Origin: an uncultured Devosia sp.
GTDB lineage: Bacteria > Pseudomonadota > Alphaproteobacteria > Rhizobiales > Devosiaceae
Assembly (NCBI RefSeq): GCF_963517015.1
Contig: NZ_CAUQDV010000001.1
Span: 2,424,001-2,488,000 of the forward strand
Direction: 5' to 3'
Length of the DNA stretch: 64,000 bases
Part shown: piece by piece, positions 44,089 to 52,942 of the stretch
Layout of the letters: the number at the start of each line of letters is the position of its first letter
Position numbering within the stretch: the stretch's first letter is position 1
Notes under the pieces: model-generated
Database searches by the model: none
Told to the model about the DNA's origin: nothing
The model's input: the letters and a program-made list of their open reading frames with translations, nothing else
Position numbers and translations under genes: made by a program

Positions 44089-44559
44089 ATGACCGACGAG
44101 CCCACCGAAGACTTTGCCAATCCCTTAGCCGCCGTCCCCGCCACTGGCCGGATCATGGCGCTCGACCTTGGCACCAAAACCATTGGCGTCGCGATTAGTG
44201 ACGGCATGCGCTATTCGGCGACGCCGCTTGAAACCATCAAACGGACCAAGTTCACCCAGGATGCCGAGCGCATTGTGGAGCTGATCGGGCAGAATCAGAT
44301 TGCGGCGATCATCCTTGGACTGCCGCTCAACATGGACGGGTCGGAGGGACCGCGGGTGCAGTCGACCCGTGCCTTTGCCCGCAACCTGGCGCAGAAGACC
44401 AGCCTGCCGATCGCCTTCTGGGATGAGCGGCTGTCCACCAGCGCGGTGACGCGCATGATGATCGAGGCCGACCTGCGTCGCGATCGCCGCGCCGAGGTCG
44501 TCGACAAGCTGGCCGCCAGCTATATCCTCCAAGGTGCTCTCGACCGTCTTCGCCGTTGA
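44089..44559 (+). CDS. ruvX: Holliday junction resolvase-like RuvX (YqgF)
   Basis: 156-residue RNase H-fold nuclease thought to process pre-16S rRNA 5' ends. Catalytic Asp in MALDLGTKTIGVAISD, then GLPLNMDGSEGPR, the Glu of FWDERLSTSAV and Asp in EVVDKLAASYILQ are all present. ATG 44089; pyrB starts 70 nt downstream. Confidence 0.95.
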   Translation: MTDEPTEDFANPLAAVPATGRIMALDLGTKTIGVAISDGMRYSATPLETIKRTKFTQDAERIVELIGQNQIAAIILGLPLNMDGSEGPRVQSTRAFARNLAQKTSLPIAFWDERLSTSAVTRMMIEADLRRDRRAEVVDKLAASYILQGALDRLRR

Positions 44560-44629
44560 AAATCCAACTATGGGTTGAACCGCGCCGCTCGCTCCGCTAG
44601 ACCGCAGCAAATATCAGGGAGCGGAGCTT

Positions 44630-45595
44630 ATGGCCCCCACTACGCTTGCCGGCACTTCCGGCGACTTTCCCCCTTTCGCCCAGCGACACCTTCTCTCCAT
44701 TGCCGATCTGAAACAGCATGAGATCGTCGATCTGCTGGATCGGGCGGAGCGCATGGTGCCGGTCAGCCGGCAGGAGCGGAAATCGCATCCGACGCTGTCC
44801 GGCAAGACGCAGATCAACCTGTTCTTCGAGCCCTCCACCCGCACGCAGGGCTCGTTTGAAATCGCCGGCAAGCGCTTGGGCGCGCAGGTGATGAACATGT
44901 CGGTCAAGACCAGTTCGGTCTCCAAGGGCGAGACGCTGGTGGATACCGCTGCGACGCTCAATGCCATGCGGCCGGACGTCATCGTGGTGCGCCATTCGGC
45001 GGCCGGTGCGGTGGAACTGCTTTCCCAGAAGGTCGGCTGCGCGGTGATCAATGCCGGCGATGGTGCCCATGAGCATCCGACGCAGGCCCTGCTCGATGCG
45101 CTGACCATCCGTCGCCACAAGGGCATGCTGGCTGGAATGACCGTCGCCATCTGCGGCGATATCGCCAATTCCCGCGTCGTCCGCTCGAACCTCCTGCTGC
45201 TTGGCGCGCTCAATGTCCGCACGCGGGTGATTGCCCCGCGCAACCTGTTGCCGGCAGGCATCGAGCAGCTGGCGACCGAAGTCTTCACCGACATGCGCGA
45301 AGGCCTCAAGGATGTCGATGTGGTGATGATGCTGCGCCTGCAGCATGAGCGCGCCAATGGCCGCATGATTCCCTCCGTGCGCGAATACTATCGCTTCTAT
45401 GGCCTCGACGCCGAAAAGCTGAGCTATGCCAAGCCCGATGCCATCGTCATGCATCCCGGGCCGATGAACCGCGGCGTCGAGATCGACCCGGCGATTGCCG
45501 ATGGCCCGGCCTCGGTGATCACCGATCAGGTCGAAATGGGCGTGGCCGTGCGCATGGCGGTGCTCGATGCCTTGCTGCCGGCAGGAGACAATTGA
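44630..45595 (+). CDS. pyrB: aspartate carbamoyltransferase catalytic subunit
   Basis: First committed step of pyrimidine synthesis. 321 residues with carbamoyl-phosphate motif FFEPSTRTQGSFEIAG and HPTQALLDAL, plus PGPMNRGVEID near the C-terminus. Ribosome site AGGGAG lies upstream. The stop overlaps the pyrC start in TGATG. No regulatory pyrI is present; association with the adjacent dihydroorotase-like subunit is typical of this enzyme class. Confidence 0.97.
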   Translation: MAPTTLAGTSGDFPPFAQRHLLSIADLKQHEIVDLLDRAERMVPVSRQERKSHPTLSGKTQINLFFEPSTRTQGSFEIAGKRLGAQVMNMSVKTSSVSKGETLVDTAATLNAMRPDVIVVRHSAAGAVELLSQKVGCAVINAGDGAHEHPTQALLDALTIRRHKGMLAGMTVAICGDIANSRVVRSNLLLLGALNVRTRVIAPRNLLPAGIEQLATEVFTDMREGLKDVDVVMMLRLQHERANGRMIPSVREYYRFYGLDAEKLSYAKPDAIVMHPGPMNRGVEIDPAIADGPASVITDQVEMGVAVRMAVLDALLPAGDN

Positions 45596-46887
45596 TGACC
45601 CGTCCTCTGCTGATTGAAAATGCGCGCGTCGTCGATCCGGCCTCCGGGACGGATGCGCGCGGTGCTGTGCTGGTCGAGAACGGCCTGATCTCCGATGTCG
45701 CCACCGGCGGTCCAGTGGGCGTGCCCGATGGCGCCGAGGTGGTCAATGCCAATGGCTTGATCCTTGCGCCTGGTCTCATCGACATGCGGGTCTTTACCGG
45801 TGAACCCGGCAAGGAATATCGCGAAACGCTGCAATCGGCCGGCGATGCCGCTGCGGCCGGTGGCGTCACCAGTTTCGTGATGATGCCCGATACCGCCCCC
45901 GTCGTGGATGATGGCGCGCTGGTGGACTTTCTCATTCGTCGCGCCAAGGCGACCAGCAAGGTCAATGTCCTGCCCGCCGGCGCCATTACCAAGGGGCTTG
46001 CCGGCCAGGAAATGACCGAATTCGGTCTGTTGCAGGAGGCTGGTGCTGTCTGCCTGACCGACGGGCGCCACTCCATCCAGTCCAATTCGCTGCTGCGCAC
46101 GGTGATGAGCTATGCCGCAAATTACGGCATGACCATTGTCCATCATGTTTCGGACAAGAGCCTCACCGGTGACGGCGTGATGAACGAGGGATTGTTTGCC
46201 ACCGTGCTGGGCCTCAAGGGCATTCCGCGCGAAGCCGAGACCATCCCCCTCGCCCGCGACCTGCAGTTGGCGGCGCTGACGCAGACAAAATACCACGCGG
46301 CGCAGATCTCCTGTGCTGCCTCGGTGGAACTGCTGACCGCTGCCAAGTCGCGCAACGCTTCGGTTACCGCTGGCATCTCGATCAACAATCTTGCCCTGAA
46401 CGAAAACGACATCGGCCGCTACCGGAGCTTCTTCAAGCTGTCGACACCGCTACGTAGCGAAGATGATCGCCGGGCGGTGGTGGACGGCCTCAAGAGCGGG
46501 GCGATCGATACGATCCATTCCGATCACGATCCGCAGGACAGCGAGGTCAAGCGCCAGCCCTTTGCCGAGGCATCGGACGGCGCCATCGGTCTCGAGACGC
46601 TGCTGGCCGCGGCGCTGCGCCTCGTTCACTCGGGTGATGTGGAGCTGCTGACAGTTCTACGGGCCATGACCAGCCGACCGGCAGATATTCTGGGGCTCAA
46701 GTCCGGTCGCATCGCAAGAGGTGCACCGGCGGACCTGATCCTGTTCGATATGGACTATCCCTGGCAGGTCACCGAGAATGAAATCCGGTCGAAATCGCGC
46801 AATACCAGCTTTGAAGGCGCGCGCCTTGCTGGCAAGGTGATGCGTACCATCGTGGGCGGCCAGACTGTCCACACACACGAGGACTGA
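45595..46887 (+). CDS. pyrC: dihydroorotase-like protein, probably non-catalytic (PyrC'/PyrX type)
   Basis: 430-residue amidohydrolase-fold protein coupled to pyrB. The general dihydroorotase layout is kept, but metal-site motifs are altered: IDMRVFTGEPG at 62-72 where active enzymes have a His-x-His (HVHLREPG); MMPDTAPVVDD with Asp for Asn; YHAAQIS at 233-239 with Gln for the second His; ISINNL at 261-266 where the TPHHL pair is expected; and IHSDHDPQ instead of ATDHAPH. Such inactive subunits in Pseudomonas (pyrC') are needed for aspartate transcarbamoylase assembly. A separate active dihydroorotase is predicted elsewhere. ATG 45595. Confidence 0.8.
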   Translation: MTRPLLIENARVVDPASGTDARGAVLVENGLISDVATGGPVGVPDGAEVVNANGLILAPGLIDMRVFTGEPGKEYRETLQSAGDAAAAGGVTSFVMMPDTAPVVDDGALVDFLIRRAKATSKVNVLPAGAITKGLAGQEMTEFGLLQEAGAVCLTDGRHSIQSNSLLRTVMSYAANYGMTIVHHVSDKSLTGDGVMNEGLFATVLGLKGIPREAETIPLARDLQLAALTQTKYHAAQISCAASVELLTAAKSRNASVTAGISINNLALNENDIGRYRSFFKLSTPLRSEDDRRAVVDGLKSGAIDTIHSDHDPQDSEVKRQPFAEASDGAIGLETLLAAALRLVHSGDVELLTVLRAMTSRPADILGLKSGRIARGAPADLILFDMDYPWQVTENEIRSKSRNTSFEGARLAGKVMRTIVGGQTVHTHED

Positions 46888-46889
46888 GC

Positions 46890-47495
46890 ATGGACTTCAA
46901 TCTCATCATCGCGGCCGTGCTCGCCTATCTCTGCGGCTCCATCCCCTTTGGCCTGTTGCTGACCCGCGCGGCGGGCCTGGGCGATATCCGTGCCATTGGC
47001 TCGGGCAATATCGGCGCGACCAATGTGCTGCGCACCGGCAACAAGGGCCTGGCGGCCGGCACGCTGGTGTTGGACGCCCTCAAGGCGGCTGTACCGGTTC
47101 TGCTGGCACGCCATTTCCTTGGTGGCGAGAGTGCCGCCATGGTAGCCGCGGTCTTCGCCTTTCTGGGCCATTGCTTCCCGGTCTGGCTTGGCTTCAAGGG
47201 CGGCAAGGGCGTGGCGGTGATGATCGGATCGCTCTTGGCGCTGAGCTGGCCCGTGGGCCTGATCTTCCTTGCCGTCTGGCTGCTGATCGCCTTTGCCCAG
47301 AAGATGAGTTCGCTGGCGGCGCTGACGGCTTCCGCCACGGCACCGATCTTTGCCTATGTGATTACCGGCAATGTCTGGTTGGCCGGGACGGTGGCGCTGC
47401 TTGCGCTGATGCTTTTCTACCAGCACCGCGAGAACATCTCCCGCCTGATGGCCGGCACCGAGTCCAAAATCGGCTCGGGCAAGAGCAAGGCGTAA
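46890..47495 (+). CDS. plsY: glycerol-3-phosphate acyltransferase PlsY
   Basis: Inner-membrane enzyme using acyl-phosphate for the first acylation of glycerol 3-phosphate. 201 residues, about five helices, with all three PlsY motifs: YLCGSIPFGLL, GSGNIGATNVLR and GHCFPVWLGFKGGKGVA. It starts 2 nt after the pyrC stop and is followed 3 nt later by dprA. Confidence 0.96.
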   Translation: MDFNLIIAAVLAYLCGSIPFGLLLTRAAGLGDIRAIGSGNIGATNVLRTGNKGLAAGTLVLDALKAAVPVLLARHFLGGESAAMVAAVFAFLGHCFPVWLGFKGGKGVAVMIGSLLALSWPVGLIFLAVWLLIAFAQKMSSLAALTASATAPIFAYVITGNVWLAGTVALLALMLFYQHRENISRLMAGTESKIGSGKSKA

Positions 47496-47498
47496 GCC

Positions 47499-48620
47499 AT
47501 GGCGGCGCGTGATCGTGCCGCCTCACTATCGGATGGGCAGCGCATTGCCTGGCTGCGCCTGATCCGCACCGACAATGTCGGTCCTGCCACTTTTCGCCAG
47601 TTGCTCAACCGCTTCGGCTCGGCCAAGGCGGCGCTGGACGCCCTGCCCGACCTGCTCAAGCGCAGCGGCAAGCCGGTGCGGATTACCAGCCAGTCTGCAG
47701 CCGAAGACGAGATTGCGGGTCTGATGCGCTTTGGCGCGCGCCTTGTCGCCTCGTCGGAGCCAGACTATCCCGAACTGCTGCATCACATCGCGCAAGCGCC
47801 GCCGATCCTGGCCCTGGCCGGTGGCGCCAACCTCGATTGGCAACGTACGGTCGGCGTGGTGGGGGCGCGCAATGCGTCATCTGCCGGGATCAAGATGACC
47901 CGGATGCTGGCGGGCGATCTGGGCGATCGGGGCTATACCGTGGTGTCCGGACTGGCCCGGGGCATCGACACCGCCGCCCATCGCGCGAGCCTGCAGACCG
48001 GCACCATCGCCGTGCTGGCCGGCGGTTTCGACAAGATCTATCCCAACGAGAACATCCCGCTCGCCCATGACATTCTCGACAATGGCGGCGCCTTGCTGAC
48101 GGAAATGCCGCTCGGCTGGGAACCACGGGCTCGGGACTTTCCGAGGCGTAACCGGCTGGTGTCGGGTCTGTCGTTGGGCATCGTTGTGGTCGAGGCAGCA
48201 AAGCGCAGCGGTTCGCTGATCACGGCGCGACTGGCGCTGGAGCAGAATCGCGATGTGTTTGCCGTGCCCGGCTCACCGCTCGATCCTCGGGCCGAGGGCG
48301 GCAATGCGCTGATCCAGCAAGGCGCCAAGCTGATCACCTGCGCGGATGACATAATAGAGACGCTTGGCAGCGCCGATCCGGCGCGCCAGGCGCTGTTTGA
48401 TCGGGACTGGGAGCCTGATCTGATGCCCGACGCGCCACTGCCCGGCGCCGATGACAAGACCCGGCTGCTGCAGGCGCTGACGGCAACCCCAATCGACGTG
48501 GACGAGCTGATCCGCCAGTCCGGCCTTTCGGCGGCCGCCATGCAGATGCTGCTGCTTGAACTGGACCTCGCCGGCCAGATCGAATGGTCGAGCGGCCAGC
48601 TGGTCGCGCTGAAATACTAG
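47499..48620 (+). CDS. dprA: DNA-processing protein DprA
   Basis: Loads RecA on incoming single-stranded DNA in natural transformation and recombination. 373 residues: N-terminal SAM-like domain, extended Rossmann domain with VVGARNASSAG, VVSGLARGIDTAAHR, GGFDKIYP, EMPLGWEPRARDFPRRNR and SGSLITARLALEQ, then a C-terminal winged-helix-like DprA domain. No comEC/comF in the window. Its TAG overlaps the convergent aldo/keto reductase stop. Confidence 0.96.
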   Translation: MAARDRAASLSDGQRIAWLRLIRTDNVGPATFRQLLNRFGSAKAALDALPDLLKRSGKPVRITSQSAAEDEIAGLMRFGARLVASSEPDYPELLHHIAQAPPILALAGGANLDWQRTVGVVGARNASSAGIKMTRMLAGDLGDRGYTVVSGLARGIDTAAHRASLQTGTIAVLAGGFDKIYPNENIPLAHDILDNGGALLTEMPLGWEPRARDFPRRNRLVSGLSLGIVVVEAAKRSGSLITARLALEQNRDVFAVPGSPLDPRAEGGNALIQQGAKLITCADDIIETLGSADPARQALFDRDWEPDLMPDAPLPGADDKTRLLQALTATPIDVDELIRQSGLSAAAMQMLLLELDLAGQIEWSSGQLVALKY

Positions 48621-49648
48621 CGGCCGCCGCCGATATTTCGGTTGCGCTGACTGATGCCGCCGTCGCCATAGGGATAGTCGGACATCTGCGGCTTGCTGAC
48701 CGCGTCGAGCGTCGCGACCTCCTCGGCGGTGAGCGTCAGGTCTGCCGCGCCCAGGTTGTCCTTGAGCTGTTCGGTCGTCCGCGCGCCCAGAATGACCGAC
48801 GTCACGGCGGGCTGGGCCGCCACCCAGGCCAGGGCCACCTGTGCCATGGTTGCGTTGCGTGCCTTGGCGATATCTTCCACAGCCCCGATCACATCCCAGG
48901 TGCGCGTCTGCGCATTGCGCTTCTCGAAAGCTTCCATGCCCCGCTTGGGATTTTCACCCAACCGCGTGGCGCCGCTCGGCATCTGGTCGCGCTTGTATTT
49001 GCCGCTGAGCCAGCCGCCGCCCAGCGGCGACCACGGGAGAAGACCAATATCTGCGTCCAACGCCGCCGGGACGATTTCGTGTTCGATGTCCCGGACGAGA
49101 AGATTGTATTGCGGCTGCAGGGTGACCGGGGCGGCAAAGTGGTTCGACCTGGCGATCCAGGCGGCCTTGGTCAATTGCCAGCCGAGAAAATTGGAAAAGC
49201 CGTAATAGGCGATCTTGCCGCTGCTGATGGAGTCATCAAGAAAGCGCAGCGTCTCGTCCAATGGCGTCAGCGCATCGAAGGCGTGCATCTGGTAGAGGTC
49301 GATATGCTCGACGCCCAGGCGTTTCAGCGACGCGTCCAGCGCCTCACGCAGGTTCTTGCGCGACAGGCCGAGATGATTGGGGCCGTCGCCCATGGGAAAA
49401 CGGCCCTTGGTGGTGATGACCAGATCACGCAGCGCGCTCGGCTTGTTCTTCAGCCAGTGTCCCACGATCTCTTCGGAAACGCCCGAACTATAGACATTGG
49501 CGGTGTCGATGAAATTGCCGCCCGCGGCAACATAATCATCCATCAGGCGGAACGAGGTGGCCTCGTCCGACTCGGACCCGAAGGTCATGGTGCCCAGGGC
49601 ATAATTCGATACGACGGCGCCGCTGTTGCCGAGCTTGCGATATTGCAT
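48617..49648 (-). CDS. aldo/keto reductase family oxidoreductase
   Basis: 343-residue NADPH-dependent (alpha/beta)8 reductase: FIDTANVYSSGVSEEIVGHWL with catalytic Asp/Tyr, then VEHIDLYQMHAFD with catalytic His, YGFSNFLGWQ, and the dinucleotide motif SVILGARTTEQLKDNL. The family tetrad Asp-Tyr-Lys-His is supported (Asp and Tyr at the start, Lys in KGRFPMG). Substrate unknown. Independent gene converging on dprA. Confidence 0.9.
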   Translation of the reverse strand: MQYRKLGNSGAVVSNYALGTMTFGSESDEATSFRLMDDYVAAGGNFIDTANVYSSGVSEEIVGHWLKNKPSALRDLVITTKGRFPMGDGPNHLGLSRKNLREALDASLKRLGVEHIDLYQMHAFDALTPLDETLRFLDDSISSGKIAYYGFSNFLGWQLTKAAWIARSNHFAAPVTLQPQYNLLVRDIEHEIVPAALDADIGLLPWSPLGGGWLSGKYKRDQMPSGATRLGENPKRGMEAFEKRNAQTRTWDVIGAVEDIAKARNATMAQVALAWVAAQPAVTSVILGARTTEQLKDNLGAADLTLTAEEVATLDAVSKPQMSDYPYGDGGISQRNRNIGGGR

Positions 49649-49727
49649 GATGGCTTCTCCTGATGTGCGCCGACCCTGTTCGCCTTGTATGGCAGTTTCA
49701 AGTCAGGCGATCCGACCGTGCAAATTC

Positions 49728-49744
49728 CTCTCTCTAAGAGAGAG
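49728..49744. repeat. CT/AG palindrome upstream of topA
   Basis: CTCTCTCT (49728-49735), one A, AGAGAGAG (49737-49744): a perfect 17-bp palindrome about 93 nt upstream of the topA ATG and 80 nt from the aldo/keto reductase start. Could be a protein-binding site or a chance dinucleotide run. Confidence 0.4.
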
Positions 49745-49836
49745 TGTGTCAGCAGGCGTTTTGCCCGCATTGACACCGCATCGGACCTTCACCATGTTGC
49801 GCCACTTCTTACTTTGCGTTGCGGAACGGATACTCC

Positions 49837-52470
49837 ATGAAGGTCGTCGTCGTTGAAAGTCCGGCTAAAGCCAAGACAATCAACAAATATCTGGGCTCGG
49901 GCTATGAAGTCCTGGCCTCGTTTGGCCATGTCCGCGATTTGCCTGCCAAGGATGGCTCGGTCCGTCCCGACGAAGATTTCGCCATGTCCTGGGAGGTCGA
50001 TACGGCCTCGCGCAAGCGGCTTGCCGATATTGCCGGCGCCCTCAAAGGCGCTGACGGATTGATCCTTGCGACTGACCCTGATCGCGAAGGCGAGGCCATT
50101 TCTTGGCACGTGCTCGACGTGCTGCGCCAGAAGAAGGCGCTCAAGAAAGACACGCCGGTGCAGCGCGTGGTGTTCAACGCCATCACCAGGGATGCCGTGA
50201 CTGCCGCCATGGCGAAACCGCGCGAAATCGACATGCCGCTGGTGGATGCCTATCTGGCCCGCCGTGCGCTCGACTATCTCGTGGGCTTCACCCTCTCGCC
50301 GATCCTGTGGCGCAAGCTGCCGGGTTCGCGTTCGGCGGGCCGCGTGCAGTCGGTGGCGCTGCGCCTGGTTTCGGATCGCGAACTCGAGATCGAAAAGTTC
50401 AAGTCGGACGAATATTGGTCGGTTGAAGCCAAGCTGGCCCAATCCGGCAAGAGCTTCCTTGCCCGGCTGTTTTCGGTCGATGGCAAGAAGACCGACAAGC
50501 TCGACATCAAGACCGGCGAAGACGCGACGGCGCTCAAGGCGCTGATCGAGAGCGGCCAGTTCAACGTGTCGTCGGTGGAAAAGAAGCCGACCAAGCGCAA
50601 TCCCTATGCGCCTTTCACCACGTCGAGCCTGCAGCAGGATGCGTCCTCGCGGCTTGGCCTTTCGCCGTCGCGCACCATGCAGATCGCCCAGCGGCTCTAC
50701 GAAGACGGTCTCATCACCTACATGCGTACCGACGCCGTGCAGATGGCGCCGGAAGGCATTGCCATGGCCCGCTCGGTGATCGGGAAATATTTCGGCGAGG
50801 AGTATCTGCCAGAGAAGGCTCGCGTCTATCAGACCAAGGCCAAGAATGCGCAGGAAGCGCACGAGGCGATCCGTCCCACCGACATGTTCAAGCGCCCCGA
50901 GCAGCTGAGCCTCGATGCGGACCAGGCCAAGCTCTATGGCCTGATCTGGCGCCGGACGCTGGCCTCGCAGATGAAGTCGGCCGAGATCGACCGCACCACG
51001 GTGGATATCGCCGTCAACGTCCCCGGCCGCGCCGTCGAACTGCGTGCCGTGGGTTCGGTGGTAACCTTCCCCGGCTTCCTCAAGCTCTATGGCGTCGAGG
51101 TGAAGTCGGACGAAGAGAGTGACGACGAGGATGATCGCGAGCTGCCGCCGCTGGCCGTGGGCGACAAGCCCAGTCTCCAGGCCGTCGATATCGAGCAGCA
51201 CTTTACCCAGCCGCCCAGCCGCTACACCGAAGCAAGCCTGATCAAGAAGATGGAAGAGCTCGGCATTGGCCGTCCCTCCACCTATGCGGCGACGCTGACC
51301 ACGCTCAAGGATCGCGACTATGTGCGCCTCGAGGGCAAGGCGCTGCATCCCGAAGATCGCGGGCGCATCGTCACCGCCTTCCTTGAGAATTTCTTCAATC
51401 GCTATGTCGAATATGGCTTCACCGCCGGCCTCGAAGAGCAGCTCGACGAAATTTCCGACGGCAAGCTCGATTACAAGCAGGTGCTGCGCGATTTCTGGAA
51501 GGACTTCACCGCCTCGACCGAGGAGATCAAGGATCTCCGCGTTTCCGAAGTGCTTGATGCCCTGAACGAAGCGCTGGCCAGCCGTATTTTTCCACCCAAG
51601 GAAGACGGTTCGGACCCCCGCAAATGCCCCACCTGTGGCACCGGCCAGCTGTCGCTGAAGCTGGGCAAGTTCGGCGCCTTCATCGGCTGTTCCAACTATC
51701 CCGAATGCCGCCACACCATCCAGCTGTCCGATGCAGCCGCGGGCAAGTCCTCGGACGCGGCAGCAGGTGACGGCGTGCTGGGTACCGATCCGGAAAGTGG
51801 CGAAGAGGTTCACCTCAAGACTGGCCGTTTCGGTCCTTATGTGCAGCTCGGGGACGGCAAGGAGCCCAAGCGCTCGTCACTCCCCAAGGGTTGGGATGCG
51901 GCAACGCTAGGCCTCGAAGGCGCATTGAAGCTCCTGTCGCTGCCGCGCGAAGTCGGCCTGCACCCCGAATCCGGCCTGCCGATTTCGGCCGGCATCGGTC
52001 GCTATGGTCCCTTCGTGCTGCATGATGGCAAATATGCCAATCTGCCCGATGTGGAAGAGGTCTTTACCGTCGGTCTCAACCGCGCCGTCGATCTCATCGC
52101 CCAGAAGGCTGCTGGCGGCTTCAAGCGTGGCGGCGGCACTGCCGTCGCGGCCATCCAGACCTTCGAGCATGACAATGGCCCCATCACCGTTCGACCGGGC
52201 CGCTATGGTCCCTATGTGAACCAGGGCAAAGTCAATGCGACCATTCCCAAGGATGTGGCGCCGGAAGCCGTGACGCTGGAGCAGGCTCTCGCCTGGATCG
52301 AAGCCAAGGGCGGCGCGACCAAGAAGAAGGCCCCGGCCAAGAAGGCTGCCGCCAAGAAGCCGGCGGCGAAAAAAGCCACGACCAAAGCCGCTGTAACCGG
52401 CGAGAAAAAGCCGGCTGCCAAGAAGGCGCCGGCCAAGAAAATTCCGAAATCGGAAGATGTGCCATTCTAA
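49837..52470 (+). CDS. topA: DNA topoisomerase I
   Basis: Relaxes negative supercoils by single-strand passage. 877 residues: TOPRIM at the N-terminus (VVVESPAKAKTINKYLG; metal motif DPDREGEAISWH), catalytic Tyr295 in GLITYMRTD, one four-cysteine zinc finger near 597-620 (CPTCGTG ... GCSNYPEC), several TopA C-terminal repeat modules with GRFGPYVQ / GRYGPFV / GRYGPYV, and a Lys/Ala/Pro-rich tail (about 820-877, KKAAAKKPAAKK type). The tail resembles histone H1-like tails often seen on alphaproteobacterial TopA and should bind DNA. ATG 49837 chosen over TTG 49819 by family start. Confidence 0.97.
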   Translation: MKVVVVESPAKAKTINKYLGSGYEVLASFGHVRDLPAKDGSVRPDEDFAMSWEVDTASRKRLADIAGALKGADGLILATDPDREGEAISWHVLDVLRQKKALKKDTPVQRVVFNAITRDAVTAAMAKPREIDMPLVDAYLARRALDYLVGFTLSPILWRKLPGSRSAGRVQSVALRLVSDRELEIEKFKSDEYWSVEAKLAQSGKSFLARLFSVDGKKTDKLDIKTGEDATALKALIESGQFNVSSVEKKPTKRNPYAPFTTSSLQQDASSRLGLSPSRTMQIAQRLYEDGLITYMRTDAVQMAPEGIAMARSVIGKYFGEEYLPEKARVYQTKAKNAQEAHEAIRPTDMFKRPEQLSLDADQAKLYGLIWRRTLASQMKSAEIDRTTVDIAVNVPGRAVELRAVGSVVTFPGFLKLYGVEVKSDEESDDEDDRELPPLAVGDKPSLQAVDIEQHFTQPPSRYTEASLIKKMEELGIGRPSTYAATLTTLKDRDYVRLEGKALHPEDRGRIVTAFLENFFNRYVEYGFTAGLEEQLDEISDGKLDYKQVLRDFWKDFTASTEEIKDLRVSEVLDALNEALASRIFPPKEDGSDPRKCPTCGTGQLSLKLGKFGAFIGCSNYPECRHTIQLSDAAAGKSSDAAAGDGVLGTDPESGEEVHLKTGRFGPYVQLGDGKEPKRSSLPKGWDAATLGLEGALKLLSLPREVGLHPESGLPISAGIGRYGPFVLHDGKYANLPDVEEVFTVGLNRAVDLIAQKAAGGFKRGGGTAVAAIQTFEHDNGPITVRPGRYGPYVNQGKVNATIPKDVAPEAVTLEQALAWIEAKGGATKKKAPAKKAAAKKPAAKKATTKAAVTGEKKPAAKKAPAKKIPKSEDVPF

Positions 52471-52479
52471 GATCAGATG

Positions 52480-52507
52480 CGGGGCCCTCGGGCCCCGTTT
52501 CTTTATC
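52480..52507 (+). terminator. rho-independent terminator of topA
   Basis: CGGGGCCC (52480-52487), TC loop, GGGCCCCG (52490-52497), then TTTCTTTAT. Ten bases after the topA stop; the minus-strand SnoaL-like gene ends at 52503 beside it. Confidence 0.88.
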
Positions 52508-52907
52508 CGGCCATCCTGTCGGCATGGCGATGCACCAGCTTCCAGCCCTGCTCGTTGCGGCGGAACACTTCCGTCATGCGCAGCTTGAGCGATTGCTTCT
52601 GGCTCTGACCCTTCAGAATGATCTCGGCATGGACAATGCCGGCCCAGAAGCCCATTTCCACATCGCTGCCTGACTGCAGGATTTCAACGCGGGCAGAACC
52701 GCCTGGCGCGAACTGGCGCGCGCCCTGCCGATGCACATCGTTGACCCGCTGGGCACCCGAAACGGCTTCTCCCGCCACCGTAAAGAAGGTTGCCGGATCC
52801 TGCTGGGAGGCCATGTCCAGCATGGCGTCGAAATCACCGTTCAGGAAGTCCACCGACGCCTTGGCGCGGCGCTTCAGGAAATCGTCAAAACTTTCACGTG
52901 CCGGCAT
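52503..52907 (-). CDS. SnoaL-like/DUF4440 family protein
   Basis: 134 residues of the NTF2-like fold: FDDFLKRRAKASVDFLNGDFDAM start, GSARVEILQSGSDVEM middle and the DUF4440 ending FRRNEQGWKLVHRHADRM. Family members are mostly small ligand-binding or isomerase-like proteins; no reaction is inferred. A promoter-less 35-bp gap separates it from the M19 dipeptidase on the same strand. Confidence 0.8.
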   Translation of the reverse strand: MPARESFDDFLKRRAKASVDFLNGDFDAMLDMASQQDPATFFTVAGEAVSGAQRVNDVHRQGARQFAPGGSARVEILQSGSDVEMGFWAGIVHAEIILKGQSQKQSLKLRMTEVFRRNEQGWKLVHRHADRMAG

Positions 52908-52942
52908 GGCCTTTCTCCATTCATGCGCGGGAAACGCCGATC

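Noticed and set aside
49789..51813. 674-codon minus-strand open frame opposite topA
   Set aside because: Shadow of topA; no recognisable protein features.
52290..52470. Repeated AAGAAG/GCC units that look like a tandem repeat or short CRISPR-like array
   Set aside because: They encode the Lys/Ala-rich tail of TopA in frame; spacing is irregular and there are no unique spacers.
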